A stretch of DNA of 64,000 bases from Trema orientale (lineage: Eukaryota > Streptophyta > Magnoliopsida > Rosales > Cannabaceae), in NCBI GenBank assembly GCA_002914845.1, contig JXTC01000045.1, positions 368,553-432,552 of the forward strand, given 5' to 3'. Positions 35,872-47,990 of the stretch are shown here, piece by piece. Every line of letters begins with the position of its first letter. The stretch's first letter is position 1. The notes under the pieces were generated by a model that ran no database searches, was not told where the DNA came from, and saw only the letters and a program-made list of their open reading frames with translations. A program made the translations under genes and the position numbers.

Positions 35872-37165
35872 GCTTATAAAAAGAGAAAAAGAAACAAGCA
35901 CAAGATGAAATAAAGTCGCCTATTACTCAACCACAATGGGAAAAGTCTCGGCATTCATCCTCATCTAGCACAAGACCAGTCGACTCTTTTTCACAATCTA
36001 AGATTGATGTTCCGGGAAGCTTGAGGAGTTTGTACAAATATATGATGAAGAAAGATGATGACTACTCAATTCATGTCAATTTCGACAAGGAAATGTGTGG
36101 AATTCCTAGGCATTTCTTATTTTTAGTTAATGAGGACATATTGCATGTAACCAACATTGAGGAGATTGGTTCTCCGTACATTACTTTTTACATCAAATAA
36201 ATGTCATATCTTTACTCTTATTATTTGTTTGTTTTACCTCTTATTGTTTTGTATTAAATATGGTGTGCACGTTATTTTAGGATATTATATGAGAAGCTTA
36301 TAGAAAATAAGCGTGTACATATCATAGCTTTAATTGAACCTTCTCTTATATCGACTGTTAGAGATAACAAAAGTGAGGATTGTACTAGATCAATTATGAA
36401 TCACTTGACTCTAGGGATGGATGATATATTGTTAGCAACACCATATAACACGAGGTAATTCTCTTCTCTTTAACATTTTTGCTAGTTATTGGGATATATG
36501 TATTATATATGTGTGTTTGATTATATTATTTTGTATGAGCCATTAGATGTTACTAGTGATTAATGTATATATTTTTTGGATCCACTTAGACATCCTCCTC
36601 TAAAAGATGCAAAAGTTCTCATGAAACTGTAAGTATAATAAACACTTTTTAATATTAATAAAAATATTTAATACAATGTTGTATATATATGGTTAACATG
36701 GTTTTGTTTTGTAAAACCATCCGATTATTTAACTTGTAAATAGAGAGACGTGGTAAACAAAATGGTCCTGTTTGGGAGTCAGTTAAGGTACAATTTAGAT
36801 TTTACTAATTTACATTATTGGATTAGATAAATTTGTTTTTACTCGCCAATACTAATTGAAAACTAAATTGGAATTGTAGTGTACACACCAATCAAATAAC
36901 GTAGACTTGGTTTCTACGTCATGCGCATGATGCGAGAAATAGTCATGGACGCAAACTCATATAAGTATATTACTACATCGGAATAAATTTCTAACTTGAC
37001 ACTTATATTTATTGTATAAAATATAATTATCAATACATGATTCAAATCTAACTTATGCACATTTAAATTTGTAGTGTCGTGACAAAGGCATGTACACTAT
37101 GGATAAGATCAACGAAGTTTGAGATGAATGGGCTGATGAGCTTATGGAGTATGCATCATGATGTT
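35872..37165 (+). pseudogene. CACTA Ulp1-protease-like C-terminal remnant
   Basis: Exon-like segments are separated by AT-rich intron-like sequence. One at about 35990-36200 has FDKEMCGIPRHFLFLVNEDI; the next (about 36281-36455) has HIIALIEPSLIS and MDDILLATPYN. Short pieces follow at 36590 and 36890, then KGMYTMDKINEVWDEWADEL near 37086-37145. This order matches the cysteine-protease (Ulp1-like) domain often fused in plant CACTA second genes. The catalytic residues cannot be placed reliably, and stop codons interrupt the frame. Confidence 0.55.
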
Positions 37166-37540
37166 TGTGACTCTACTTAGACTTTTTTTGTTTGTGACTT
37201 TGTTAGTCTACTTATGTTACTTAAACTATGATTTAGATTAGTTTAAGAGATTTATGTAGGAGTTAGCTATGTATTGTAGAAGAAAATATAATTTGTACAT
37301 TGGATTATTGGAATTCGTATATTGGATTGATGTTTTGTTGATTGCAGGTTATTTTGAGACAATTTTAGCTACTTTGGTTCTAGTTTATAATGAATCTACG
37401 TGATTTTATGCTATTTGGAAGTGAGTACCATGTCGCTTTCTACGACGTGGTAGGATGTCCGAAATCGACCTCAAAATGGTCGATATACCATGTAGAAAGC
37501 GACTAGTATCTCTCCTCTACCATGTCGTTTATTAGGGAAG

Positions 37541-38879
37541 CGAGGGTTGAATTTTAGCCCAGATCCGAATTGGATAAGTTATATAGCTATCGTAGCTATT
37601 TTCGGCATTTTGGATGCGATCGTAAGTCCATTTCATAACTTGAGACTCTAGTAGAAAAGTCGACCACCAAAGCTTAAAAACATTCTTAGACCCTTTAATC
37701 GACTGCTCCTCGACGCATAGCATTGTATCACTATCTTGATGAAGTAGGTGATCCAATTACCTTATTTCTATTTATGTTTTATGAAACTTGAATATATTGT
37801 GTAAACTTTGGAAACTTGAGAATTGAATTAGATTAAGTGTATTGAATGCTTGTTTTGAGATATTGTGATACTGTAAGACATTGTAAATTGCTCTGGGTGG
37901 ATTGTAGATGTTTTTATATAGGTTTTATATTTTTGAGATTTCAAAATACAACTATTATGCTGTTGAAATTTTTAGAACATGAACTATTTTTTTTTAAAAA
38001 AAGAACAGAGCATATTTAGAATGTTGCTACCACTGCATGGTTATTTATACAACCTTTCATATTGTATATATCATAGGATCATACATGAGTACTGTACTAG
38101 TATCATGGGTTTATAGGTGGCGCTCTGTGCCCTACCGTCAATGCAGAGTCCGTAAACCCGTGATTGTTTTTCTTAACGGGGTTTGTAAATTCCTGTTAGT
38201 TTTTCTTCTGATTACCTCCTATTTTGGTAAGCGTAAGCGATACGGTTGTCCCTCTAGATATGGGTTCTGATATTAGACAGGTTGTGTAGTACACATAGTG
38301 CCAATACCCTAGTTTCTATGATAAAAAGATGTGAGCTCATGGGGATGGGTTGATTTATGTCATGTGCACTATGACTTTTGACTATAGTTTTTCATTATGG
38401 TTTTCACTATGGATTTTCTATGTAGTTTTGTACTATGACCCTGGATTTTGGTATTTGATTATGGTTTTAAGCATGGTTTATTTATAGATTTGATCATAGT
38501 TTCCATAAATTCTTTTTTCGCTCAATGTTTATAAACTGCTTTTTAGAATAACTAACCATGCATGCATTTTCAGAACAAAAATGTTTTTTTTTTTTTGTTT
38601 AAAAGGTAATTGGGTAACCTACTAAACTCTTGAGTTCACCCCTCATTCTTTCATTTTCTTTTAGGTGTTTGTTTAATCGAAATAGTTGTCATGATGGCTT
38701 GGCTAGTTTCTTGGCTTATGCTTGCGGTCTTTTTTCTATTCCCTAGTTGGTGTCAATAGCCTGTTAGATTTCTTTTTCATGCCTAATTATTTAGCCAAGT
38801 GTAATGCATCTACTAAGTAGATGTATGAGGATGATTTTACAGTATTTGAGGACTTAATATATAAATTGGACATTATCGC
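37541..38879 (+). mobile_element. LTR-like fragment related to the ~2.7 kb family (tentative)
   Basis: It shares scattered phrases, in the same order, with the 3' half of 23712-26434, such as ACTGCATGGTTATTT (38031 versus about 25568) and the ACCCCTCATT/ACCCCTATTT pyrimidine region. It has no matching ends. It is probably a left-truncated, diverged relative abutting the CACTA end and the inverse LTR copy. Confidence 0.35.
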
Positions 38880-39789
38880 TGTCATGACCCAACGCCGGGG
38901 TCAGTGGTAAAATTGGTATTTTATAAAATAGAAATACCGAAAAATATTTTAAAAATAATTTAAAACTTTAATTTTTCAAACTGGCCTAGATAAAAATATT
39001 CAATTGAAAAAAAAATCCATAGTTATGCGTCACTCATTAAATATAGACAATAAATAAAATAATCTTCATTAGTCGTGTATCGAGCATTCATTTCACACCC
39101 AAATATAGACATAGATTATACAAATCATGTCCATATCCCACAAATAAGCTTACTAAATTATAATTAAATACAAATTCCTACTTAAGTCTACAATCCACAA
39201 ATTTCATAGAAATTAACCAAAATATAAACAAACTAGTAAGCCTGTAATGCCTTGATCTAGATCTCCCAATCCAAATCATATTGAGTGCCACCTGAGGAAA
39301 AGAACAGGGGTCAGGTCCTACATGTTTCGTAATCTATTCAAAACAGTTCACAAAATCTAAGTGAAAATCACAGTCCAAAGGTTCAAACATTCTAAACCAT
39401 TGTAAAACATCACATCAAACCAGTACATATCTACTCAAGCGAACATATAATTGTGTATGCAGTCATGATGTTTGAAGTGTCCTAGTGGGTCACTCATAAG
39501 TCCGAGCCACTTATAAAAGTGACCGTAAGTTTGAGCACCCAACGTGGGGTATCGTAAGTCAGACGACCGTGTAAGTGTATGAATGCATACAAATACTATA
39601 TGTATGACATAATAGTGATACCATTTCCATAAAATCATAAAATAACCAGTGTTCTTTAATCAAACAATATTTAGTCCTCAAAACTGAGTTCTCAAATCAT
39701 TTTGGATTTTCATAAAATTTCGGTAGTACAACGGCCATTTTTGATCAAAACCCAAAAATCTATTTTCTTGTAGAAAACAGTTCAAAATA

Positions 39790-39826
<37 letters not shown>

Positions 39827-41564
39827 TATATATGAAACACCAACCAGTGCGGCATACCGCCCAGACAGTTTATATCTCAAATCAAGTCAAAACAAGTATA
39901 AACACGATTTTTACAAATTATTTCATGAAATCTCATATTTATTTAAAATATGTAAATTCATACTTAAACTAGTTTTAGAATCAAATAATTGAATCCCTAC
40001 CTCAATCGAGTAACTAGATAGCGCGACAGTGCTATTGAGAGTATTTGACGTCGTTTGGCGATTATTAGGAGGGTCAGGGGTCTTTTTCGAACCCTCGATT
40101 ACTTAGTTTAAAAGTTCGATTTTGCAACAGAGCTTCAGATCATGAAACGGACTTCACCACTAAATTCTTAACTTCCAAAATAGTTAGGTTAAACATATAA
40201 TTCGATAAATTTGTGTTCCGGGCCGAGATCTAGCCCCTGGCACATAAAACGAGACAAATCTCTAGCCTTGCGTCTCAAAATTCGTGCTATTTCGAAACAT
40301 AGTGATATTTTGTATCAAAATTCGTCTCTCGACCTCACTGCATCCAAATTTGATAATTAACACGTCTAATCCAAAAATTACAAAAATATTACTTTTTCGA
40401 AATATTTAGAAAAATATCATCTTTTTCATTTTGATAATAAACCAGTCTCACCAAAAAATCGTATTTGTTCATGTCTTAATCTTCTCTTTCACAACATAGC
40501 ACAACATATAATTTTTATGGCCTAAATATTTATTTTACGAAAATAATTATAAAAATATCAACTTTTAATTTGTAAAATGGCTAAAATTGTAAAATACTCA
40601 CTGGCAACAAATCGACGGTCATCACCAAGTGGAGTCGATCGGTGAGCTCGAGAGGAGGTGATACGTGTTGGCAGTGAGTGAAACGGTGTTTAAACAACGA
40701 AGTTCTGGCTAGAAAACCGATCGGTGATCGTGACTTTTGGATGCCCTTAACTCTGACAATGGGCGGTGTCAAGCAGCGAGGCTGGGCGATTTCTCTTCAT
40801 CGGCGGACGGCGAGCAGGGCAGATGGGCACATCGACGGTAGGGAGACGCAGTGTGACAGCTGTTCTCGGTGCGTGAAAAGTAATGGAGCCTACCGAGGTT
40901 AGGGGAGTTTTTGGTTATCGTGAACTTGTGCAAGAAAGAATGGGAAATGGAGGGATTTATGGGCAAATTCTGAAACTATAGCACACATGTCATAGTCTAA
41001 GTGTGTGGGCATTACTTTTATTATTTACATTTTGACTCAATTTTTGAACATTCGTTTCAATTTCATCCTCATTTAATTTGCAATTCAATCCCTAATTCGA
41101 AAATCTTCACACTTTAATCCCAATTTTTGAGTTTTTTTTTTTTTAAAAAAAATTGGTTCAAAAGACTAACACACCCTCACAAAATTTTGGGATTTTACAA
41201 TCGCTCCTAATTAGGAGCTTATTTTCAAAATTTTAAGTATTTAAAATTATGATTAGTTTCTCTTAAACTACTTTGAATATACGATCTCAGAAAATTCAAG
41301 AAATTCATTTTAACAAAAATTAATGCTTATCAAGCGAAGTTTATATGCAAATTAAGTGGATTTTTCTTAAACTTTAATAGATGCTTTCCTTGGATAACCG
41401 AAGCTAAATGGGAGATTTCCTTTGATATCAAAATAATAATGTTTTGAGAACTAAAATGAAAAATTCTAAGTACTGGTTTACCCCAAATTTTGCAAACTCA
41501 CTATTTATTTATATTTCTACTTAAAATTACTAAAAATTATGGCTTTAACTTTCTGATCGTGACA
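38880..41564 (-). mobile_element. ~2.7 kb solo-LTR-like element, minus orientation
   Basis: The element begins TGTCATGACCCAACGCC and ends CTGATCGTGACA, giving TGTCA/TGACA inverted ends. Its reverse complement aligns with 23712-26434 over many landmarks, including the CTCGGCCCGGAAC block (seen here as GTTCCGGGCCGAG at about 40215) and the GGAGGGTCAGGGGTC block (about 40068). No target duplication is evident (ATCGC versus AGACT), perhaps because it is nested in another repeat. It contains an AT microsatellite at about 39797-39822 and a GC-richer segment at 40600-40920. No gag or pol was seen. Confidence 0.65.
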
Positions 41565-42561
41565 AGACTAACATATCATACGCTGTTAAGTACCACTGAT
41601 ACTCTATAATATTGCTCTAGTAGGTATGTTATCTTAGTGCTTCTTGTTCACTATTGATACTTTATAATATTGCTCTAGTTTTCTTGTTCGCTATTATATA
41701 AAATAGTAGTCGTAAGGTGCTATACACGTTAAGTATTCTTTTCCAACAATCTAATACATCTTTTTAAACCATAATTATAATAGTACAGTTCACATCAATT
41801 ACCAATATAAATTTGTACTTGTCTAATTAGGTAAATTATCATATTTTAGCAATCACTCTTACGTTGTTTTAGACCTGATGATCAGTAGATTAACTGGAGT
41901 AATTCAAAAGCGGTTTTTCTTCTTCTTTTTTTTTTTCCCCCTTTTTTCAATTCAAATCCTACTAATTAAAAACTTCTCACAGTACATGATGAGGAAATTC
42001 TCAGAGAGATTCGTACACAAGCAGTATATATACATACTGCATAGAAATTCCCATACGATATCTATATATATAACGTACCAGACCGAATATCAGTATGGAA
42101 ATGTATATTTTTTGTCAACTGATCAGGGTGTTACATATAGAATCTGGTACTGGATATTACAAAAGTTTAGCCATGAAAAACTTCAGCTTTGGTAATTTGG
42201 TAAGTTTATTGAATTTTTGTGCACAAACTTGGGTTCAAACCTGATCCGCTTCTGCTGTTTGCATTCACGATCGATGTAGCTAGCTACTTACTTTAATTAG
42301 ACGCATGAACAACCTACGTAATTAAGCCACGACTAGTTATCATATATATATATATATATATATATACACTTACAAGACTGATGATCTTCAAGTTCGATCA
42401 AATATTCTCCGAAATCCTCATAATCAAGTCCCCTCTTAGAGAAAACCTTGTAACAAGAACCAATACATGTATACAAATTAGCAAAAACTGTCTCATCATA
42501 ACAGGGAAAAAAAAAGAGCACTTTAATTAATATTGAATATTAGCCCATAATAATAATAATA

Positions 42562-42594
<33 letters not shown>

Positions 42595-44611
42595 TCTTAA
42601 CAGACTAAGTTATACAATGGTTTAATATATATATATATATATACACACACACACCTTAACAGACTAAGTTATACAATGGTTTCTTTTAATTAGCACAAGA
42701 ATAACAGGTCATGTAATGTTCCAATCTTTTTAGTTAATGATACGTTATCTTATATTTAGAAATATACGTACGGAGAGAATATGATTTATAACACCATGCA
42801 TTAAGGAAATTAAAGTATGTATAAAACGAAGGATAAAGTAAATTCCAGCTTTAGTTAAAGTATACCGGCAAGATAATGAGTTAGCTAGGTTTCACAATAA
42901 GTTCGTGTTGCTGGTCCAATGATATATATTTTTCATATAATAGTACTACGAATGAATCTTCCACGTATGCAGTAAATTTATTATATTTCTTTCGTTTTCA
43001 GTGTTGTACAGTGTCTCTTGTGTTTTTTTTCTTCCTAAATTTAAGTTAAGATATCACCATAGAACTAATAATATTCCAGGTTCCCATCACTGCTACCATA
43101 TATTCTACGCACTTCTATGCTGAGTTGTTCTTAAACGTCAATAATTGGTTGCCACATATGAATATTGAGATTATGATCTATATCCAAAAGATAGAAGTAA
43201 AACATGACGAAAAATAGAATTCAAATACCGATGTGACACGGGTGCATGTACTGGAGCATGACACACACTGACACACTTAATTATATATGCACATACACAC
43301 ATACAAGGAAAATGACAAAATTTAGCGATTAAATTAATCACAAAGATGACGTATAGTTAATATTGAGATTTTGGTTTTAATTATCACATATCAGCTAATA
43401 CATGTGAACAATAGAAATCCTAATAAATTAAGTTTTTTTTTGAAAGAGAAAAAAAAAAGGATGACAAACCACGAAACTTCAATTAGGTAATTAAAAAAGC
43501 ACTATAAGTCGTAGTTGTTGACAAATACGCATGATACAGATTATGATGTATAAGCCAACTATTATTAGGTTTCATAGTATAACAATGTTTTACACGACAA
43601 TTAGTGATTAATTGTACTTTTAACTAGAACATAAAAATTAAAGGTGATATTTAGCATTTTCCTTTAATTTTGACATAGTACGGATATATACTATCCTTAA
43701 CGCTGAAATCAACAATCTTTGTAATTTTGTAGTGAGCATATAAAAAACAAGCATTCATAGCAAACATATATTGTGAAACGATATATTATTATAAGACTGC
43801 TATCATTTTTATACATTATGGCAGTTTATAAAAACACAAAAAAAAAAGGGGAGAAAAAAAGAGTACTTAATATATGGGTTACTTATAGGTGATTTACTAC
43901 TTCAGAGCACAAGCTAATTACATATTGACTAGTATAAATATTTTTTACCAAGTTACCAACTAATATTTTACCAAGTGCTAGGCTAATTTAAATAAGCATG
44001 ATTTTCCTATTAGACATAAGCAATTTAAGAAATAACTAATGTGTGTATATACATATATTCATACACAACAATAATGTTCTGATCAACAATAATGTATAAA
44101 AGCAGTACTTTGACACAAGTATAGAACTAGACGATCAAGCTAGGCAACAACATTTTAATCTCATAGGAAATAGTAATATCTAGCTCAAGTACATATAATT
44201 TACCCGATTGAACTTAAAAAGAAAATAACTGAAGCACTTATAGACAAATAATCAAGTATCTCTTGTAAGGGTCATTAAAGTTGTAAAACTATGTAGGCTC
44301 TAGGTGACACAATTCAAAATGGGACATTGTCTAGTTAAAAACAACATTTTTTTTTGTTTAACAAAAACTAAAATCCTATTTTTTTCATTTGTATAAATTA
44401 TATATATATACATAGGGCACCAATTCAGTAGGTATTTTTTTTTAAACTTATATATAGGTATTATTTTGACTAATTAAAATGTATCATGCACATTTTTTAA
44501 TATTAAAAAATAAGAGAGAAATAGTATTAATAATGCACGTCTTTTCATGCATACCATTATAGCCGTTGGATCACCATCAGATGATGATCCAACGGCTAAA
44601 AAAAATATCTA

Positions 44612-44660
<49 letters not shown>

Positions 44661-46235
44661 AATGAAATGGGCGAATTTCAAAATGAATTTTTTTCAACTA
44701 TTAATTTTCAGAATGATATTTTAAGAACAAAAAAATCATTATATGAAAATTGACCTGAAATTCGTTTTGTCTCAAAATGATCTTATTACCATCCATTTTC
44801 GTAAATTAAGAAACCCTAGCATGCAAAGCTAAAAGGTACAAATCCACCCTAATCCTTTTTGTTTGCTAGTCATGCGTGGCAGTTCTTAATTGCCACCTGG
44901 TATGTATTTAACGGGCCCACTAAAACATGCATGACACCATACTAGGTGTTTCCTTTAGTTTCAACTTTCAAGTGGTCATGTATTTTTATTTATTCTTGAA
45001 ATATGATAGTTTTCTATAATATTGCAAATAATAATCTAGAGTGTTAATACCTATTACAAAGAAGCCATAACAATGACTGTACTATATGCTTCGATCATAG
45101 GCACTTTGAGATATGACATTGTTGATAAGATTGCCACAAGCTCCAGTTTAAGCTAAGATATATATTATGATATGTATCTACCTCTTCCATACCCTCCCTT
45201 TATATGCATTTAAGCATGTGTAACTTAAAAGTACCCAAGTACCTTTATTCAAGAATCAAGATAAATAGTTATGTTTATTAACAAAATTACTCCTAAATAC
45301 TTCCACGTGATATGATCTATGTTAACTTAGTTATTCAAATATATATATATATATATATATTTGTTCAATTTTTATTGTGTTATTCATTTATTTACTGTCT
45401 CCTTGTGTTTTAGTTGTACTATACTAGTTTATTGAAAAGACTGAACACCCCAACAGAAAATTAATGCCATGTGTTCAGGCCACGAATCAATGGCATGGCA
45501 CCATCTAGCTTAGAATAAGCCAGATGGACATCCAAAATAGTTGTAACCAACATTTTGGATAGATTCAAGACATATGTATGGGCCACGTCCTACATTATCT
45601 TCAAAGAAATATTATCCTACATACATACCTGCCAAAAAATAACACACCATCAGTATTAATATTCCATGACTAACAGTACATATTATTTACATGCACAAAA
45701 AATAGAACCAAATTATTTCAAAGCCTTCATTAATTAGTAATACAAGCTTCGGTTGCTTTCTTATTCGCATTGTGTTATTTTCAGTTCTACTTTTACATTT
45801 GTCATTCTCTTCTACCAATAAAGTGACACCTAAAAGCAAATCTATAGTACTAATACTTCTTCTAATAATCCTACCAAAATAAATATAAAAACCAAGTACG
45901 GAATTCTGATATCCGCAAATGGCGACTTGCCATGCCAAAACTTGCTATAGTATTTACCACTAAATAATTAGTTCCCATGTCATTATATTAGTTTCAAGTT
46001 TGTAATTATCTAGGATACCCCTAGAACCAAAACTTGTTTGGTTGACAACAACATCCGAATTTGTGCCAAGTGTCGTGAATAATAGTACTACTAGCTAGCT
46101 AGCTACTTCAATTTTATCACCTGAGTTGATGTAATTAGATGTATATTGTTCGTGTATATGTATATATAGTTATATTTATATACCTGAAGTGTCTCATTGT
46201 AGCTAAACTTTCACTTAAGTGATCTTATGATAAGA
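41565..46235. other. Long AT-rich intergenic region with microsatellites
   Basis: No gene is recognised across 4.7 kb. It contains TA runs near 42345-42366, 42562-42584, 44616-44655 and 45340-45361. A 59-bp tandem duplication (about 42564-42682) repeats a TA/CA run followed by CAGACTAAGTTATACAATGG. The right end holds the 3' flank of the first DUF7950-like gene. Confidence 0.45.
44560..44598. repeat. Perfect 14-bp inverted repeat
   Basis: TAGCCGTTGGATCA (44560-44573) is exactly complemented by TGATCCAACGGCTA (44585-44598) around an 11-base loop, and is followed by an A run and a TA microsatellite. ATCCAACGGCT ends are typical of short plant foldback elements, so this may be a collapsed MITE. 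Confidence 0.65.
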
Positions 46236-47219
46236 TCAACGGCCCAAAGTGAGGGCAGCTTCAACGTCTAGCCTCCATGCAAACCCTCCACCGTCCATTC
46301 TCCACAAATCACAAGGCACCATCCGCGAGTAGTACTTCTCCACTACCCCTCCTAACAACGCATACTGCAGCTTTACGTGTCCAGTGAGGCTTGAATAAAC
46401 AGATGGCAACTTCTCCTTAATTACCAAACCAACCATTATCTCCGGTAACAGCCCGTCATTCTCAGCCTGCCCCACAACCATCCTCCTAAAGGCCCCGTTC
46501 ACCCACATCACGCTGTTCGAACCGTCCGACACAAACCCTGGACACGTGTCCCTCTCCAGAAAACTCACCCTCTCCACGTCCGTACCCCAAAACCCTACTG
46601 CTCCTTCACGATCGTCCGCCATGCATGTGCCTGTGACGCACTCTACCGTCACCCAGGTGTGAACCACCAACATCCGACCATACCTCTGATCTGGTATTTT
46701 GCTGTTTAGCCACATGGGTAGGCCCCGATTCTCCTGAAAATTACCACAAACACTAGTACCGTTACTGCTGCTATTACTAATACTACTACTAATATTGTTA
46801 CTACTAAGATCTAAGGCGTTGATCGAGCGGTCCAGATCACCCTTCTCAGGCAACAGTTGCAGAGTCGCCGTACGATCGTCCTCCTCGATATTCTCGCGAG
46901 ACGATATCGCGGAGGCCGCGGGTTTTTTCTTTCTCGTGTAGCCACTGTTCCTACGAACCCTGACGTACTTTCTCTTCTTTCTCACGATCCCTTTGGAGAG
47001 AACCGGCTGGCTCTGGTTACGATCCGAAACGACGTCGGATCCCGACGCCGCCGGCTTCGGCGCTATCGGCCTGAACCTCAGCATTATCCGATTCGCCACC
47101 GACTTATCCTGCGCACCCCCGGCGCATCTTATCATGCGCCACCCTTCCGATCCGCCGTTCATGATCTTATCGTGCGCCACTCCTCCTGAAGATCCCACCT
47201 TAGCTAGAAAGCCGTTCAT
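46236..47219 (-). CDS. DUF7950-like protein, paralogue A, 327 aa
   Basis: A single-exon gene for a plant-specific protein of unknown biochemical role, which I match to the DUF7950 family. Conserved landmarks in order: MLRFRPIAPKPA at residues 46-57; the basic RKKRKYVRVRR at ~80-90; TLQLLPEK at ~119-126; a serine/asparagine-rich linker; and a C-terminal domain with TWVTVECVTGTCM (~188-200), DVERVSFLERDTCPGFVSDG (~214-233), WVNGAFRRMVV and the end motif GGFAWRLDVEAALTLG. The basic block suggests nuclear location, which is an inference. The start at 47217-47219 gives the longest frame; Met46 is a possible alternative. Paralogue B, 2.5 kb upstream on the same strand, shares all these motifs. Upstream G-boxes suggest bZIP/bHLH or abscisic-acid-linked control. 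Confidence 0.85.
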   Translation of the reverse strand: MNGFLAKVGSSGGVAHDKIMNGGSEGWRMIRCAGGAQDKSVANRIMLRFRPIAPKPAASGSDVVSDRNQSQPVLSKGIVRKKRKYVRVRRNSGYTRKKKPAASAISSRENIEEDDRTATLQLLPEKGDLDRSINALDLSSNNISSSISNSSSNGTSVCGNFQENRGLPMWLNSKIPDQRYGRMLVVHTWVTVECVTGTCMADDREGAVGFWGTDVERVSFLERDTCPGFVSDGSNSVMWVNGAFRRMVVGQAENDGLLPEIMVGLVIKEKLPSVYSSLTGHVKLQYALLGGVVEKYYSRMVPCDLWRMDGGGFAWRLDVEAALTLGR

Positions 47220-47311
47220 GATCTTTCTTTCTTTCTCTCTCTAGCTCTCTAACACACACCGTCTCTCTCTCTTAAACTCTCTCCGTCTTTTTCTCAGTGA
47301 GGGTGGTTCAG

Positions 47312-47540
47312 GCGATAATCATAGCGAGTGGGGTTTGGAGAGGGACACGTGGAACCGGGAACAGCGACTTGACCCGATTGGTCTTACCTTTTTTTTTTTT
47401 TCCCCTTAAAATAATGTTATATGAGAGAGATAGGGGGTGAAATCCGGCGTAATTGAGCGCAGCGGGTGGTCCCACATGTCGACCAATGAGAAGCGAGAAG
47501 GTGTCAAGCACTGCCGAAAGGAAGTGTACACGTGTTGAGT
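47312..47540 (-). promoter_or_regulatory. Proximal promoter of DUF7950-like gene A, conserved with gene B
   Basis: Two blocks match the gene B promoter in order. Block 1 (47312-47392) has GCGATAATCATAGCG, a CACGTG G-box at 47346-47351 and the CCAAT-type GATTGGTCTT. Block 2 (about 47471-47535) has TCGACCAATGAGAAGCG, GGTGTCAAGCACT and ACACGTGT at 47528-47535. More CACGTG boxes lie at 47594-47599 and 47931-47936. A CT-rich leader precedes the start codon. Known binders of CACGTG include bZIP and bHLH proteins; CCAAT binds NF-Y. Confidence 0.7.
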
Positions 47541-47607
47541 CCTCGGGCGTAGCGTAGTGGAAAGTGCCTTTGGAGAGGTTCGAGAAGAAATTACACGTGG
47601 TTTTATT

Positions 47608-47715
47608 CTATTAGGAGAGAACAACTAAATCAGGTTTCGAACAGAGGTCTCCTACCCGCGTAACGGGAGCGTGGAAACACCTCGGCAAGAGAGTACTGCC
47701 ACTAGACGAAGTGTT
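47608..47715 (-). repeat. Possible SINE or tRNA-like fragment in promoter A
   Basis: On the minus strand a TAGTGGCAGTACTC stretch (A-box-like, about 47708-47695) is followed some 60 bases later by GTTCGAAACC (B-box-like, about 47643-47634). Between them lies a GC-rich stem, CTCCCGTTACGCGGG. This segment has no counterpart in promoter B, so it may be an insertion. The fold is not a good tRNA: the T-arm stem does not pair. Tentative. Confidence 0.35.
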
Positions 47716-47990
47716 GGGACACGCGCCAAAGCGTGGAAGTGGGGTTGGCTTTATTCTTGAAATTCCTTTATGTAATTGGTGGGTGTGAAATGAGGACGCG
47801 TGGTTGGTCCGTGACTGTGTGGATCTTGGGTCTAGATTTTTGACGTCATTGGTTGACAGCGACAATTTCACCTTATTTTTCTTTTTCTTCGTATTTTTGT
47901 TGTCCACGATGAGAAATCCTCTCGTGCTGCCACGTGCCACTGTTATCCATTTCCTCGTTGCAAAAAAGGACTGCTTACCAACCAAGAGCA

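Larger units (their letters stand above)
28885..37540 (+). mobile_element. Decayed CACTA (En/Spm) DNA transposon
   Basis: The left end is CACTACTAAAAAAGC at 28885, the classic CACTA terminus. It is followed by subterminal copies of a TACCACGTCGC-like motif on both strands (28905-29110). Related motifs (TACCATGTCGC, ACGACGTGGTA) reappear at 37425-37530, marking the other subterminal zone. The matching right terminus TAGTAGTG is not seen, so the right end is lost or hidden by later insertions. Between them lie remnants of the tnp2 transposase and of a second gene with Transposase_24-like, DUF8039-like and Ulp1-protease-like segments. Many stops and frameshifts make it non-autonomous. Confidence 0.8.

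Noticed and set aside
46857..47244. Plus-strand frames of 83-110 aa
   Set aside because: They are antisense to DUF7950-like gene A and its leader.
47608..47715. Functional tRNA gene on the minus strand
   Set aside because: The B-box-like GTTCGAAACC is present, but the T-arm stem does not pair and the anticodon arm has only about three pairs.
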